From positions 1-37,218 of the forward strand of contig CAILCO010000088.1 of the NCBI GenBank assembly GCA_903832735.1: a stretch of 37,218 bases of DNA, in the 5' to 3' direction. Of this stretch, positions 19,205-28,740 are shown in pieces; position 1 is the first letter of the stretch, and each line of letters begins with the position of its first letter. Below the pieces are notes generated by a model, which saw nothing but the letters and a program-made list of their open reading frames with translations, was not told the DNA's origin and did no database searches. Source of the stretch: an uncultured Sterolibacterium sp. Its GTDB lineage: Bacteria; Pseudomonadota; Gammaproteobacteria; Burkholderiales; Rhodocyclaceae. The translations under genes and the position numbers were made by a program.

Positions 19205-20929
19205 ATGACCACCCTTGCCACTCCTACCATCGAAAACAACCCCGCCCCGGACAGCTTCGCCGCTCTCTTCGCCGAGTCTCTCGAGCGTCAAGAAATGCGT
19301 GCAGGCGAAGTCATCACTGCGGAAGTGATCCGCGTCGACCATAACTATGTCGTCGTCAACGCCGGATTGAAGTCCGAGAGTTTCATCGCTCTCGAGGAAT
19401 TCAAGAACGAAAGAGGCGAACTCGAAGTCAATCCGGGCGACTATGTCATGGTCGCCATTGAGATGCTCGAGGACGGCTATGGCGAGACCCGCCTCTCCCG
19501 CGAAAAGGCCAAGCGCATCGCCGCCTGGAACGATCTCGACAAGGCCATGGTCGATGGCACCCTGGTCAAGGGCCTGATCACCGGCAAGGTCAAGGGCGGC
19601 CTCACCGTCATGTTGAACGGCATCCGCGCCTTCCTGCCCGGGTCGCTGGTCGATATTCGCCCGGTCAAGGACACCGCTCCGTTCGAAGGCAAGGAATTCG
19701 AATTCAAAGTCATCAAGCTCGACAGGAAGCGCAACAACGTCGTGCTCTCGCGCCGCGCCGTGCTCGAATCCAACCTCGGTGAAGAGCGCCAGGCGCTGCT
19801 CTCCAACCTCAAGGAAGGCAGCATCGTCAAGGGCATCGTCAAGAACATCACCGACTACGGCGCCTTCGTCGATCTCGGCGGTATCGATGGCCTGCTGCAC
19901 ATCACCGACCTGGCCTGGCGGCGTGTCCGCCACCCGTCCGAAGTGCTCAATGTCGGCGATGAAGTGGAAGCCAAGATCCTCAAGTTCGACCAGGAAAAGA
20001 ACCGCGTCTCGCTCGGCATGAAGCAGCTCGGCGAAGATCCGTGGGTGGGCATCTCGCGCCGTTATCCTTCCGGCACGCGGCTGTTCGGCAAGGTCACCAA
20101 CCTGACCGATTACGGCGCCTTCGTCGAGGTCGAGCAGGGCATCGAAGGTCTGGTGCATGTCTCCGAAATGGATTGGACCAACAAGAACATCCATCCCTCC
20201 AAAGTGGTGCAACTGGGCGACGAAGTCGAGGTCATGATCCTCGAGATCGACGAGGAGCGTCGGCGCATCTCGCTGGGCATGAAGCAGTGCATTCCCAATC
20301 CCTGGGATGACTTCGCCATGAACCACAAGAAGGGCGACAAGGTCAGCGGTCAGATCAAGTCGATCACCGACTTCGGCGTCTTCATCGGCCTGCCCGGCGG
20401 CATCGACGGCCTGGTGCATTTGTCCGACCTGTCCTGGTCCGCCACCGGCGAAGAGGCCAAGCAGAGCTACAAGAAGGGCGACGAGGTCGAGGCCATGGTG
20501 CTTTCGATCGATGTCGAAAAGGAGCGCATCTCCTTGGGCATCAAGCAGCTGGAGGGCGATCCGTTCACCAGTTTCGTCGCCAACCACGACAAGAACAGCG
20601 TGGTCAAGGGCTCGATCAAGAGCCTGGACGCCAAGGGTGCGGTGATCGATCTCGGCAACGACGTCGAGGCCTATCTGCGCGCCTCCGAAGCCGCCCGCGA
20701 CCGCGTCGACGATCTGCGCTCGATCTTCAAGGAAGGCGACGGCGTCGAAGCGATGATCATCAACGTCGATCGCAAGACGCGTTCGATCAACCTGTCGATC
20801 AAGGCCAAGGATCAGGCCGAACAGTCCGATGCGATGCAGAAGCTTTCCTCCGAGAGCGGCTCAGCTTCGACCGGAACGACCAGCCTTGGCGCGCTGCTCA
20901 AAGCCAAGCTGAACAGCACGCAACAGTAA
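19205..20929 (+). CDS. rpsA: 30S ribosomal protein S1
   Basis: S1 binds mRNA on the small subunit and helps unfold leaders during initiation. The 574-residue protein has six S1 (OB-fold) repeats. Domains 3-6 show the [15 protein letters not shown]/E, GLVHxSxMxW and RISLGMKQ hallmarks, while the last is degenerate ([19 protein letters not shown]). The N-terminal repeats (about 30-190) carry the ribosome-binding type sequence [13 protein letters not shown] Ser/Gly/Thr-rich tail follows. Its place between cmk and ihfB is conserved across beta- and gammaproteobacteria. Confidence 0.97.
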   Translation: MTTLATPTIENNPAPDSFAALFAESLERQEMRAGEVITAEVIRVDHNYVVVNAGLKSESFIALEEFKNERGELEVNPGDYVMVAIEMLEDGYGETRLSREKAKRIAAWNDLDKAMVDGTLVKGLITGKVKGGLTVMLNGIRAFLPGSLVDIRPVKDTAPFEGKEFEFKVIKLDRKRNNVVLSRRAVLESNLGEERQALLSNLKEGSIVKGIVKNITDYGAFVDLGGIDGLLHITDLAWRRVRHPSEVLNVGDEVEAKILKFDQEKNRVSLGMKQLGEDPWVGISRRYPSGTRLFGKVTNLTDYGAFVEVEQGIEGLVHVSEMDWTNKNIHPSKVVQLGDEVEVMILEIDEERRRISLGMKQCIPNPWDDFAMNHKKGDKVSGQIKSITDFGVFIGLPGGIDGLVHLSDLSWSATGEEAKQSYKKGDEVEAMVLSIDVEKERISLGIKQLEGDPFTSFVANHDKNSVVKGSIKSLDAKGAVIDLGNDVEAYLRASEAARDRVDDLRSIFKEGDGVEAMIINVDRKTRSINLSIKAKDQAEQSDAMQKLSSESGSASTGTTSLGALLKAKLNSTQQ

Positions 20930-20944
20930 GGGTTCAGGCCGGAT

Positions 20945-21238
20945 ATGACCAAGTCAGATCTGATAGCCGGCCTGGCGGCCCGCTTTCCGCAACTGGTGGC
21001 GAAGGATGCCGACTTCGCGGTGAAGGTGATACTCGATGCGATGACTGCGGCGCTTGCCGATGGTCAGCGCATCGAGATCCGCGGCTTCGGCAGTTTCGCC
21101 CTCAATTATCGACCGTCGCGCGTCGGCCGCAATCCCAAGTCGGGCGAGAAGGTGAGCGTGCCGGAGAAGCACGTGCCGCACTTCAAGGCCGGCAAGGAGT
21201 TGCGCGAGCGCGTAGATGTAAGCCCCGTGCGCGGCTAA
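20945..21238 (+). CDS. ihfB: Integration host factor beta subunit
   Basis: IHF is an IhfA-IhfB heterodimer that sharply bends DNA for recombination, replication and promoter control. The 97-residue protein begins [17 protein letters not shown] and carries [17 protein letters not shown], with the RGFGSF turn and the beta arm [12 protein letters not shown] that inserts Pro into the minor groove. The [16 protein letters not shown] end matches IhfB rather than HU. It lies 15 bases after rpsA, and may share its transcript. The P4-type integrase upstream in this window belongs to a family that can use IHF. Confidence 0.96.
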   Translation: MTKSDLIAGLAARFPQLVAKDADFAVKVILDAMTAALADGQRIEIRGFGSFALNYRPSRVGRNPKSGEKVSVPEKHVPHFKAGKELRERVDVSPVRG

Positions 21239-21275
21239 GGAACGGTACGGTGAGGGGCGGCATCGGACCGGATGA

Positions 21276-21551
21276 ATGCTGATGCGGCTCCTGATCTGGC
21301 TATTGCGGAGCGTCGTCTTCGTTCTGCTCTTCGGGCTGGCCATCAAGAACAGCGGTCCGGTTGAGTTGCGTGTGTACTTCGATGCTGCCTGGCAGGCACC
21401 GCTGTCCCTGGTGATGCTAGGCTGTTTCGCGCTCGGCGCGGCGATCGGGGTGACGGCGGCGTTTGCCACCCTGATTCGTCAGCGACGGGAAATCGGCGAG
21501 CTTAAGCGCGAGTTGCCTGCAGCCCTCCTTTCAAGGACCAGCAAAAGGTGA
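21276..21551 (+). CDS. lapA: Lipopolysaccharide assembly protein A (LapA)
   Basis: This 91-residue inner-membrane protein has two hydrophobic spans (about 3-22 and 45-66) and a short basic cytoplasmic helix (LIRQRREIGELKREL), the DUF1049 layout. NSGPVELRVYFD between the spans is the conserved signature. LapA works with LapB to control LpxC turnover and so lipopolysaccharide supply. The start at 21276 or the ATG at 21282 is possible; neither has a strong ribosome site. Its TGA overlaps the GTG start of lapB (GTGA). Confidence 0.9.
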   Translation: MLMRLLIWLLRSVVFVLLFGLAIKNSGPVELRVYFDAAWQAPLSLVMLGCFALGAAIGVTAAFATLIRQRREIGELKRELPAALLSRTSKR

Positions 21552-22735
21552 GCAACGGTTTCGAGATCCAGCTTTGGTGGCTGCTGGTGCTACCGGCTTT
21601 CTTCGTTCTCGGCTGGGTCGCCGCGCGCATCGATATCAAGCATCTGCTGCGCGAATCGCGCGCCCTGCCACGCTCCTACTTCAGGGGCTTGAACTTTCTC
21701 CTCAATGAGCAGCCGGACAAAGCGATCGAAGCTTTCATCGAGGCGGCGCGCGTCGACCCGGAAACCATAGAGTTGCACTTCGCCCTCGGCAATCTGTTCC
21801 GCCGGCGCGGCGAAACCGACCGTGCCATCCGGGTGCATCAGAACCTGATCGAACGCGAGGGCCTGAATGACGAGCAGCGCCTGCATGCCCTGTCCGAACT
21901 CGGCCAGGATTACCTCAAGGCAGGTCTGCTCGACCGCGCCGAGGACGTCTTCCAGAAACTGCTCGGCACGCGTCGCGACGAAGAGGCGTTGCGCTTCCTG
22001 CTGGAGATCTATCAGCAGGAAAAGGAATGGCGCAAGGCGATCGATGCCGCCCGGAAGTTGCCCGATCATGCTGGCCACATGTGGCAGAAGGAGATCGCCA
22101 ATTTTCATTGCGAACTGGCGGCGACGGCATTGTTGAATGGCGAGCCGGAAGCCGCTCGGCAATTGCTCGACGGCGCGCTGGCCGAGAGCCGCAAGTGCGT
22201 GCGCGCCACCATCCTGCAAGGCGAAGTGGCGCTGGCGGAAGGCGATACCGCCGCCGCCATCGAGACCTGGAAGCGCGTCGAGCAGCAGAGTCCGATGTAT
22301 CTGGCGCTGATCGCCGACAAGCTGGCCGAGGCCTTTCGCGCGGCCGGGCGCGAAGAGCAGGGCGTCTCGCTGCTGCGCGGCTGGCTGGCCCAGCATCCCT
22401 CGCTGGATCTGCTCGATGCGGTGTTCCAGTCGGAACTGAAAGCCGGCGGCGCCGATGCGGCGTATCTGCTGGTGCGCGACGAGTTGCGCCGCAATCCCAC
22501 GCTGCTCGGCCTGGACAAGCTCCTCGAAGCGCAGATCCTGGTGTCGCCGCCGGAGCGCCGTCCCGACCTCGAACTGATCAAGAACCTGATCCACAATCAC
22601 ACCCGCCGCGTCGCCCGCTATCGTTGCGACGGCTGCGGCTTCAAGGCGCGCCAGTTCTACTGGCGCTGCCCGGCCTGCGGCGGCTGGGAAACCTACCCGC
22701 CGAAGCGCACCGAAGAGTACGATCTGGCGCCATGA
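21548..22735 (+). CDS. lapB: Lipopolysaccharide assembly protein B (LapB/YciM)
   Basis: LapB holds FtsH and LpxC together at the inner membrane to set lipopolysaccharide levels. The 395-residue protein has one N-terminal span (WWLLVLPAFFVLGWVAARID), then the YFRGLNFLLNEQPDKAIEAF start of a TPR array that runs to about residue 340. It ends with a rubredoxin-type zinc knuckle (CDGCGFKA and CPACGGWE). All four metal cysteines are present. Translation begins at a GTG overlapping the lapA stop, and its own stop overlaps the next gene, so lapA-lapB-hldA form a coupled set. Confidence 0.95.
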   Translation: MSNGFEIQLWWLLVLPAFFVLGWVAARIDIKHLLRESRALPRSYFRGLNFLLNEQPDKAIEAFIEAARVDPETIELHFALGNLFRRRGETDRAIRVHQNLIEREGLNDEQRLHALSELGQDYLKAGLLDRAEDVFQKLLGTRRDEEALRFLLEIYQQEKEWRKAIDAARKLPDHAGHMWQKEIANFHCELAATALLNGEPEAARQLLDGALAESRKCVRATILQGEVALAEGDTAAAIETWKRVEQQSPMYLALIADKLAEAFRAAGREEQGVSLLRGWLAQHPSLDLLDAVFQSELKAGGADAAYLLVRDELRRNPTLLGLDKLLEAQILVSPPERRPDLELIKNLIHNHTRRVARYRCDGCGFKARQFYWRCPACGGWETYPPKRTEEYDLAP

Positions 22736-23661
22736 TGACGATACCCGACACCGCACCCGCCCGCGTCCTGATCGTCGGCGACGTCATGCTCGACCGCTAC
22801 TGGTTCGGCGAGGTCAGCCGCATCTCGCCCGAGGCGCCGGTGCCGGTGGTCAAGGTCGAGCGGGTCGAGGAGCGCCCCGGCGGCGCGGCCAATGTGGCGC
22901 GCAACGTCGCAGCACTGGGCGCCCGGGCGATGCTGCTGTCGGTGGTGGGCAATGACGAGGCGGGACGCGGCCTGACCCGCCTGCTCGAAGCCGAGGGCAT
23001 CAGTTGCAGCCTGCATGAGGATGCGCAACTGTCCACCACGGTCAAGCTGCGCGTCATCGGCCGCCAGCAGCAACTCCTGCGCATCGACTTCGAAACCTGG
23101 CCAGCGCATGAGGTGCTGCGCGCCAAGCTGGCCGAGTTCGAGAGCCGCCTGCCCGAGTGCGACGTGGTGATCCTCTCGGATTACGGCAAGGGTGGCCTGA
23201 CCCATATCGCGGACATGATCAGGAGCGCCCGTGCCGCAGGCAAGCCGGTGCTGGTCGACCCCAAGGGCGAGGATTACAGCCGCTACGCCGGCGCCACGCT
23301 GCTGACGCCGAATCGCAGCGAACTGCGCCAGGTGGTCGGCCGCTGGGCCAGCGAGGAAGAACTTGCCGAGAAGGCTCAGCAGTTGCGCGCGCGGCTGGCG
23401 CTGGAAGCCTTGCTGGTGACCCGTTCGGAAGACGGGATGACCTTGTTTGGCGCCAGCGGCAGCGTGCACGAACCGGCGCTGGCGCGCGAAGTTTATGATG
23501 TCAGCGGCGCCGGCGACACGGTGATCGCCACCATGGCGGTGATGCTGGCCTGCGGCCTCGACCTGGGCTCCGCGATGCGTCTGGCCAACAGGGCGGCCGG
23601 CATCGTCGTCGGCAAGCTCGGCACGGCGACCTGTACCCTGGCGGAATTGCAAGCGGGATAA
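22732..23661 (+). CDS. hldA: D-glycero-beta-D-manno-heptose-7-phosphate kinase
   Basis: A 309-residue PfkB-family sugar kinase that phosphorylates heptose 7-phosphate at C1 on the path to ADP-heptose for the lipopolysaccharide core. The signatures are [42 protein letters not shown] and the catalytic [13 protein letters not shown] near the end. It is the kinase half alone, equal to the N-terminal part of E. coli HldE (RfaE). The adenylyltransferase half is not in the window, the usual split arrangement in betaproteobacteria. ATG at 22732 overlaps the lapB TGA; the next codon is also ATG. Confidence 0.93.
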   Translation: MMTIPDTAPARVLIVGDVMLDRYWFGEVSRISPEAPVPVVKVERVEERPGGAANVARNVAALGARAMLLSVVGNDEAGRGLTRLLEAEGISCSLHEDAQLSTTVKLRVIGRQQQLLRIDFETWPAHEVLRAKLAEFESRLPECDVVILSDYGKGGLTHIADMIRSARAAGKPVLVDPKGEDYSRYAGATLLTPNRSELRQVVGRWASEEELAEKAQQLRARLALEALLVTRSEDGMTLFGASGSVHEPALAREVYDVSGAGDTVIATMAVMLACGLDLGSAMRLANRAAGIVVGKLGTATCTLAELQAG

Positions 23662-23669
23662 GGAAAAAC

Positions 23670-24668
23670 ATGTATACAATCGTCACGGGAGCGGCCGGAT
23701 TTATCGGCGCCAACCTGATCAAGGGACTCAATGCCCGGGGTGTCGACAACATCATTGCCGTCGATAATCTGACCCGCGTCGACAAATTCAACAACCTCAG
23801 CGACTGCGAGATCAGCGACTATCTCGACAAGGAGGAGTTCATCGAGGTGCTCGATGCCGGGCAACTGGATGGCGCCGTCGACGCCGTTCTGCATCAGGGC
23901 GCCTGCTCCGACACCATGGAGACCGACGGCCGTTACCTGATGGCCAACAATTATCGCTATTCGGTGTCGCTCCTCGATTTCTGCCTGGATCAGGAAGTGC
24001 CCTTGCTCTACGCCTCGTCGGCGTCGGTCTATGGCGGCGGAAGCGTGTTTCGCGAAGCGCGCGAGTTCGAAAAACCGCTCAACGGCTATGGCTACTCGAA
24101 GTTCCTCTTCGACCAGGTTGTGCGCCGCCGGCTGGGCGACGCCGTTTCGCCTGTGGTCGGTTTCCGCTACTTCAATGTCTATGGCCCGCGCGAGCAACAC
24201 AAGGGCCGCATGGCCTCGGTCGCTTTTCATTTCTTCAACGAATTCCAGGCCGAGGGACGGGTCAAACTGTTCGAAGGCTGCGACGGTTATGCCAATGGCG
24301 AGCAGCGGCGCGACTTCGTCTTCGTCGACGATGTGGTCAAGGTCAATATGTTTTTCCTGGAGCATCAGGATCTCTCCGGCATCTACAATCTCGGCACCGG
24401 CCGGGCCCAGTCGTTCAACGATGTCGCCGTCGCCACGGTCAATGCCTGCCGCGCCGCGGCGGGGGAAGCCGCCCTGTCGCTGGCCGAATTGACCGCCGCG
24501 GGGATGATCGAATATGTGGCCTTTCCCGAGGCCTTGAAGGGCAAGTACCAGAGCTTCACCCAGGCCGAACTCGACCATCTGCGCGCCGCCGGCTACCGCG
24601 ACGAGTTCGCCGCGGTGGAGCAGGGCGTGGCCAACTATGTCGGGCAGTTGCTCAAGGCGAAGTCATGA
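23670..24668 (+). CDS. hldD: ADP-L-glycero-D-manno-heptose 6-epimerase
   Basis: HldD flips C6 of ADP-D,D-heptose to give the L,D form used in the inner core. The 332-residue short-chain dehydrogenase/reductase has the NADP-binding [16 protein letters not shown], the HQGACSDT motif, [14 protein letters not shown] (active-site Tyr and Lys), [10 protein letters not shown] and [17 protein letters not shown] stretch overlapping the hldA stop serves as ribosome site. Its TGA overlaps the cysM ATG. It follows directly from hldA in the same pathway. Confidence 0.95.
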   Translation: MYTIVTGAAGFIGANLIKGLNARGVDNIIAVDNLTRVDKFNNLSDCEISDYLDKEEFIEVLDAGQLDGAVDAVLHQGACSDTMETDGRYLMANNYRYSVSLLDFCLDQEVPLLYASSASVYGGGSVFREAREFEKPLNGYGYSKFLFDQVVRRRLGDAVSPVVGFRYFNVYGPREQHKGRMASVAFHFFNEFQAEGRVKLFEGCDGYANGEQRRDFVFVDDVVKVNMFFLEHQDLSGIYNLGTGRAQSFNDVAVATVNACRAAAGEAALSLAELTAAGMIEYVAFPEALKGKYQSFTQAELDHLRAAGYRDEFAAVEQGVANYVGQLLKAKS

Positions 24669-25579
24669 ACGACATCTACCGGACGCTTGAGGATTTTGTC
24701 GGCGACACGCCGCTAGCGCGTCTGAAACGCATTCCCGGCAAAGAGCATGGTCCGCTCCGGCGCAACAACGTGATCCTGGCCAAGCTGGAAGGCAACAATC
24801 CGGCCGGTTCGGTCAAGGACCGGCCGGCGCTGTCGATGATCCAGCGCGCCGAGGCGCGCGGCGAGATCAAGCCCGGCGACACGCTGATCGAGGCCACCAG
24901 CGGCAACACCGGCATCGCATTGGCCATGGCGGCCTCGCTGCGCGGTTATCGGATGATCCTGATCATGCCGGAGAATCAGAGCATCGAGCGGCGCCAGACG
25001 ATGCGCGCCTTTGGCGCCGAACTGGTGCTGACGGCGAAGGCCGGCGGGATGGAGGTCGCGCGCGATGTCGCCGAGAAAATGCGCAACGAGGGCCGCGGCA
25101 TCATCCTCGACCAGTTCGCCAATCCGGACAATCCGCTGTCCCACTATGAAGGCACCGGACCGGAGATCTGGCGCGACACGGCGGGCCGCGTCACGCATTT
25201 CGTCAGCAGCATGGGTACCACCGGCACCATCATGGGCGTCTCGCGCTTTCTCAAGGAGCAGAATCCGGCGATCCAGATCATCGGCTGTCAGCCCGAGGAA
25301 GGCTCGCAAATCGCCGGCATCCGGACCTGGCCCGAAGCTTACCTGCCGAAGATCTTCGATCGTTCGCGCGTCGACCGCATCGAGAACGTCAGCCAGGCCG
25401 CCGCCGAGGACATGACCCGGCGCCTGGCGCACGAGGAAGGCATCTTCGCCGGCGTTTCATCCGGCGGTGCGCTGGCCGTCGCCCTGCGCGTCGCCGGGGA
25501 ACTGGAGAACGCGGTCGTCGTCACCATCGTCTGCGACCGTGGCGATCGCTATCTCTCGACGGGCGTCTTCCCGGCATGA
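24665..25579 (+). CDS. cysM: Cysteine synthase B
   Basis: CysM makes cysteine from O-acetylserine, using sulfide or thiosulfate. The 304-residue PLP enzyme has the [15 protein letters not shown] segment with the cofactor lysine, the phosphate loop [10 protein letters not shown], and the [11 protein letters not shown] and [12 protein letters not shown] glycine loops. The [10 protein letters not shown] form and overall length point to CysM rather than CysK. Start and stop overlap both neighbours by four bases, so it is co-translated with hldD and the following exonuclease. Confidence 0.93.
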   Translation: MNDIYRTLEDFVGDTPLARLKRIPGKEHGPLRRNNVILAKLEGNNPAGSVKDRPALSMIQRAEARGEIKPGDTLIEATSGNTGIALAMAASLRGYRMILIMPENQSIERRQTMRAFGAELVLTAKAGGMEVARDVAEKMRNEGRGIILDQFANPDNPLSHYEGTGPEIWRDTAGRVTHFVSSMGTTGTIMGVSRFLKEQNPAIQIIGCQPEEGSQIAGIRTWPEAYLPKIFDRSRVDRIENVSQAAAEDMTRRLAHEEGIFAGVSSGGALAVALRVAGELENAVVVTIVCDRGDRYLSTGVFPA

Positions 25580-26385
25580 GCGCAACCCTGGTTTTCGATA
25601 TCGAGACCATCCCCGATGTCGCCGGCTTGCGCAGCCTGCATGAGCTGGACGGCGCCTTGTCCGACGCCGAGGTGGCTGAATACGCCTTCCAGAAGCAGCG
25701 GGCGAAAAACGGCAGCGATTTCCTGCCGCACTATCTGCAGCGCGTCGCCGTCATCTCCTTCGTGTTGCGCGATGCCGAAAAATTCGAAGTGCGCTCCTTT
25801 GCCGAGCCGGAGTTCGGCGAAGCGCAGATCATTCAGCGCTTCTTCAACGGCATCGAAAAGTTCACGCCCCAACTGGTCTCCTGGAACGGCGGCGGTTTCG
25901 ACCTGCCGGTGCTGCATTATCGCGGCCTGATCCACGGCGTCATGGCGCCGCGCTACTGGGAGATGGGCGAGGGCGATTACCGCGACAGTCGCGACTTCAA
26001 ATGGAACAACTACATCAGCCGCTATCACGCCCGCCACCTCGACCTGATGGACCTCCTGGCGATGTACCAGCCGCGCGCCGCAGCACCCCTCGATCAGCTG
26101 GCCAAGCTAATGGGACTTCCGGGCAAGCTCGGGATGGACGGCGGAGCGGTGTGGCAGGCCTGGCTGGACGGCCGGATCGACGAGATCCGCGATTACTGCG
26201 AGACCGATGTGGTCAACACCTATCTGGTCTACCTGCGCTTCCAGAAAATGCGCGGCGTCCTCTCCGCTGCCGAGCATGATGCCGAGGAGAGCTTCGTGAA
26301 GGCTGCCCTGACCGATCTGCAGCGAGCCCACTGGACCGAGTTTCTCGCCGCCTGGGAGCCCAGCCGTTCGGAGCGGCTGTCATGA
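25576..26385 (+). CDS. PolB-like 3'-5' exonuclease
   Basis: This 269-residue protein has a DnaQ-fold core like the proofreading domain of family B DNA polymerases. ExoI is VFDIETIPD (Asp and Glu), ExoII is SWNGGGFDLPVL, and ExoIII is YCETDVVNTYLVY. There is no polymerase domain. Members of this group (predicted PolB-like exonucleases) are expected to degrade single strands, but the true substrate is unknown. It overlaps cysM and the following deacetylase by four bases each. The KxxxRxKNGxDFLPHY region before ExoII is typical of the group. Confidence 0.85.
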   Translation: MSATLVFDIETIPDVAGLRSLHELDGALSDAEVAEYAFQKQRAKNGSDFLPHYLQRVAVISFVLRDAEKFEVRSFAEPEFGEAQIIQRFFNGIEKFTPQLVSWNGGGFDLPVLHYRGLIHGVMAPRYWEMGEGDYRDSRDFKWNNYISRYHARHLDLMDLLAMYQPRAAAPLDQLAKLMGLPGKLGMDGGAVWQAWLDGRIDEIRDYCETDVVNTYLVYLRFQKMRGVLSAAEHDAEESFVKAALTDLQRAHWTEFLAAWEPSRSERLS

Positions 26386-27311
26386 CGACACTCGTTTATA
26401 GCCATGCCGCCTGTCTCGATCATCGTCCGGGTCCCGGCCATCCGGAGTCGCCGGCGCGCCTGAAGGCCGTTCTGCGCGCGCTCAGAACGCCGGAGTTCGC
26501 CGCTCTGGAGTGGCGCGATGCACCCTTGGGCACGCGCGAGCAACTACTTCTGATCCATGACCAGGAATTTGTCGATGAGGTCAGCGACGTCGCCCCGACG
26601 GAAGGCACTGTGCCCCTCGACGGCGGCGATACAGTGATGTCGCCGGGCTCCTGGGAAGCGGTGATGCGCTGCGTCGGCGCGGCCTGCGCCGGCGTCGACG
26701 CGGTGATGAACCGGGAGGCGACGAAGGTGTTTTGCGCCACCCGCCCCTGCGGCCATCACGCCGAGGCGGGCCGGGCGATGGGCTTTTGCATCTTCAATCA
26801 GGCGGCCATCGCCGCGGCCTACGCTTACGAGGTGCACCGCCTGGAGCGCATCGCCGTGGTGGACTTCGACGTGCATCATGGCAACGGCACTCAGGATTCG
26901 TTTTTCGACCGGCCGGAAATGTTTTACGCCTCCACCCATCAGGCGGCGTTCTATCCCGGCACCGGCGCCCAATCCGAGACCGGCGTCGCCGACAATATCG
27001 TCAACGTCCCCTTGCCCCGGGGCTGCGATTCTGCGCTCTTCCGGGCGCGGGTGGCGGCCGAGATCCTGCCGGCCCTCGAGTACTTCGATCCCGAGTTGAT
27101 CATCATTTCCGCCGGCTTCGACGCGCACTATCTGGATCCCCTGGCCGGCCTGAATCTCAAGGACGACGATTTTCGCTGGATCACCGACGAACTGGTGCGG
27201 ATCGCCGAGGCCGGTTGCAACGGCCGCATCGTCTCCATCCTCGAAGGCGGCTACAGCCTGGAGGGTCTTGCGAGCGGTTGCGCCGCGCATGTCCGGGCTC
27301 TGATGGGTTAA
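26382..27311 (+). CDS. Histone deacetylase-like amidohydrolase
   Basis: This 309-residue protein is of the class II HDAC / acetoin-utilization family, zinc hydrolases that remove acetyl or acyl groups from lysines or polyamines. Family signatures include HRPGPGHPESPARLKAV, RPCGHHAEAGRAMGFCIFN (the charge-relay His pair), VVDFDVHHGNGTQ (zinc Asp and His), STHQAAFYPGTG, and SAGFDAHYLDPL (second zinc Asp). It ends the long plus-strand run, and its start overlaps the exonuclease stop. The acyl substrate is unknown. Acetyl-lysine removal would connect to the acetyl-CoA synthetase further right, but that is only suggestive. Confidence 0.88.
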   Translation: MTTLVYSHAACLDHRPGPGHPESPARLKAVLRALRTPEFAALEWRDAPLGTREQLLLIHDQEFVDEVSDVAPTEGTVPLDGGDTVMSPGSWEAVMRCVGAACAGVDAVMNREATKVFCATRPCGHHAEAGRAMGFCIFNQAAIAAAYAYEVHRLERIAVVDFDVHHGNGTQDSFFDRPEMFYASTHQAAFYPGTGAQSETGVADNIVNVPLPRGCDSALFRARVAAEILPALEYFDPELIIISAGFDAHYLDPLAGLNLKDDDFRWITDELVRIAEAGCNGRIVSILEGGYSLEGLASGCAAHVRALMG

Positions 27312-27488
27312 AGGGGCATTCCCCCAGCCCCCTTGCCTAGCAAGGGGGTGACGACGGTTCGTCCCTTTGGGACTCCATGTTCAACCTTGCGCCGCGCTTG
27401 GGGCGGCCCGGCGCGTGGCGCGATGACGACTTGGCCCCTCAGCCCTCTTGCCGGTCAAGGAGGGGGATTTTGTTCGGCGCGACGGCTT
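27312..27488. repeat. Intergenic hairpin-pair repeat
   Basis: This convergent intergenic region holds two related hairpins: a perfect 9-bp stem with 3-base loop at 27328-27348 (CCCCCTTGC/GCAAGGGGG) and a weaker one at 27443-27464 (CCCTCTTG/CAAGGAGGG, one bulge). Both are preceded by CCCCNNAGCC-type sequence. About 95 bases lie between them, with GACGAC near each. This looks like a REP-type mobile intergenic repeat, and the first hairpin may also act as a terminator. There is no gene here. Confidence 0.55.
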
Positions 27489-28274
27489 TCAGATCTCCAC
27501 CCACCGTGCCGGTCCGCTGCCAGGCGCCGTTAGCCAGTTCAGGCCGAGTGCCGGCAATGCCGCGTCCAGGCGTTCCGGCCTGTCCGTGGCGAGCAGTTCC
27601 AGGCGGCCGCTACGATGCCTGCCTTCTCCCCGCAAGCGCACGACCTGGCGGGCGACCGGCAGCGCCACGTCGACCAGTTCTGCGCGGCCGGCGATCAGCG
27701 GTTCCAGCAGGGGCGCGAGAAAGCTGTAATGGGTACAGCCCAGGACCAGGCGGTCGACGCCCGCGGCTAGCAGCGGCAGGACCTTGGCCGCGACCTCGGC
27801 GGCGAGCAAGGGGTCGTCGAGATCCAGTTTCTCGATATGTGTCGCCCAGCCCGGGCAGGCCACGACATCGACCGTCGCGTGGGCGGCGTGATCCCGGATC
27901 AGGCGCGCCAGACCAGCGCTTTTCGCCGTCGATTCCGTCGCCAGTACGGCGATGCGGCCGCTCCGGGTAGAGGCTGCGGCGGGCTTGATGCCCGGCTCGA
28001 CGCCGACCACCGACAGCCTCGGATGCTCGCTGCGCAAGGCGCCCACGGCGGCCGCCGTGGCGGTGTTGCAGGCGACGACGATGGTGCCGCAGCCCAATCC
28101 CGCGAGATGCCGGCCGATGGCCAGGACGCGGGCACGGATGAACGCGTCGGACTTGGCGCCGTAGGGCAGATGGGCGGTATCGGCGAGATAGACCAGATCG
28201 GCGCCCGGCAGGGCGCTCCTCACCGCCGAGAGTACCGACAGGCCGCCCAGCCCGGAATCGAACACCCCGATCAT
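27489..28274 (-). CDS. murI: Glutamate racemase
   Basis: MurI makes D-glutamate for peptidoglycan. The 261-residue protein has GVFDSGLGGLSVL (catalytic Asp start), YLADTAHLPYGAKS, the first catalytic cysteine in VVACNTATAAAV, and the second in LVLGCTHYSFL. Length matches the family (about 265). It follows the NrfJ-like gene with a 17-base gap on the same strand, and is convergent with the deacetylase gene. Confidence 0.93.
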   Translation of the reverse strand: MIGVFDSGLGGLSVLSAVRSALPGADLVYLADTAHLPYGAKSDAFIRARVLAIGRHLAGLGCGTIVVACNTATAAAVGALRSEHPRLSVVGVEPGIKPAAASTRSGRIAVLATESTAKSAGLARLIRDHAAHATVDVVACPGWATHIEKLDLDDPLLAAEVAAKVLPLLAAGVDRLVLGCTHYSFLAPLLEPLIAGRAELVDVALPVARQVVRLRGEGRHRSGRLELLATDRPERLDAALPALGLNWLTAPGSGPARWVEI

Positions 28275-28291
28275 GAGCGGCCTGCCGCCGA

Positions 28292-28696
28292 TTACTTGTC
28301 TATGACCACGCGGGTGGTGAACATCAGATTTGTGAAGTCGCGGTTCAAGGTCTTGCTGTGGAACTTGGGCATGGTATCGCCGCCGGCATAACGGATCGTG
28401 TTGCCTGCCTTCACGGCGATGGCGGGCGAGGCAACCCAGCGGGTAGTCTTGCCGTCCTGAACTTCGATGTAGGTGAACTGCTTGGCGTCTACGACGCTGA
28501 GCACCTTGCCTTTCTGGGTCAGCGGCGCGTCGGCCTTGCTCATGTCCGCTGCGCCTGCGGCGCCGTGGCCGCCCGGTGGCATTGCCGGATGCCCGGCGGG
28601 CGCGCCAGCTGGAGCAGCAGCGGGTGTGGCAGAATCGGCGGCGATCGAGGTGGCGGAAAATAGCGCCAGGGAGAGCAGAGCGATGATGGTTTTCAT
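28292..28696 (-). CDS. Small secreted NrfJ-like protein
   Basis: A 134-residue exported protein. It has a signal peptide (MKTIIALLSLALFSATSIAA), a low-complexity Ala/Pro/Gly/His stretch (about 22-55, including HPAMPPGGHG, possibly metal-binding), and a compact beta domain: GKVLSVVDAKQFTYIEVQDG, RWVASP, VKAGNTIRY, MPKFHSKTLNRDF. The FHSKTLNR signature matches NrfJ-related periplasmic proteins, whose role is not established. AAGGA before the ATG at 28696 supports this start; an upstream GTG/ATG option at 28783 would overlap the fumarase stop. The 44-base gap to fumarase suggests one transcript. Confidence 0.7.
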   Translation of the reverse strand: MKTIIALLSLALFSATSIAADSATPAAAPAGAPAGHPAMPPGGHGAAGAADMSKADAPLTQKGKVLSVVDAKQFTYIEVQDGKTTRWVASPAIAVKAGNTIRYAGGDTMPKFHSKTLNRDFTNLMFTTRVVIDK

Positions 28697-28740
28697 GAAG
28701 CGTCCTTCTATGGAATGTAAAAGTTTAACAACGTGTTGAG

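Noticed and set aside
27377-27970. 197-codon plus-strand frame across the intergenic repeat and murI
   Set aside because: Low-complexity Arg/Pro/Gly product opposite murI.
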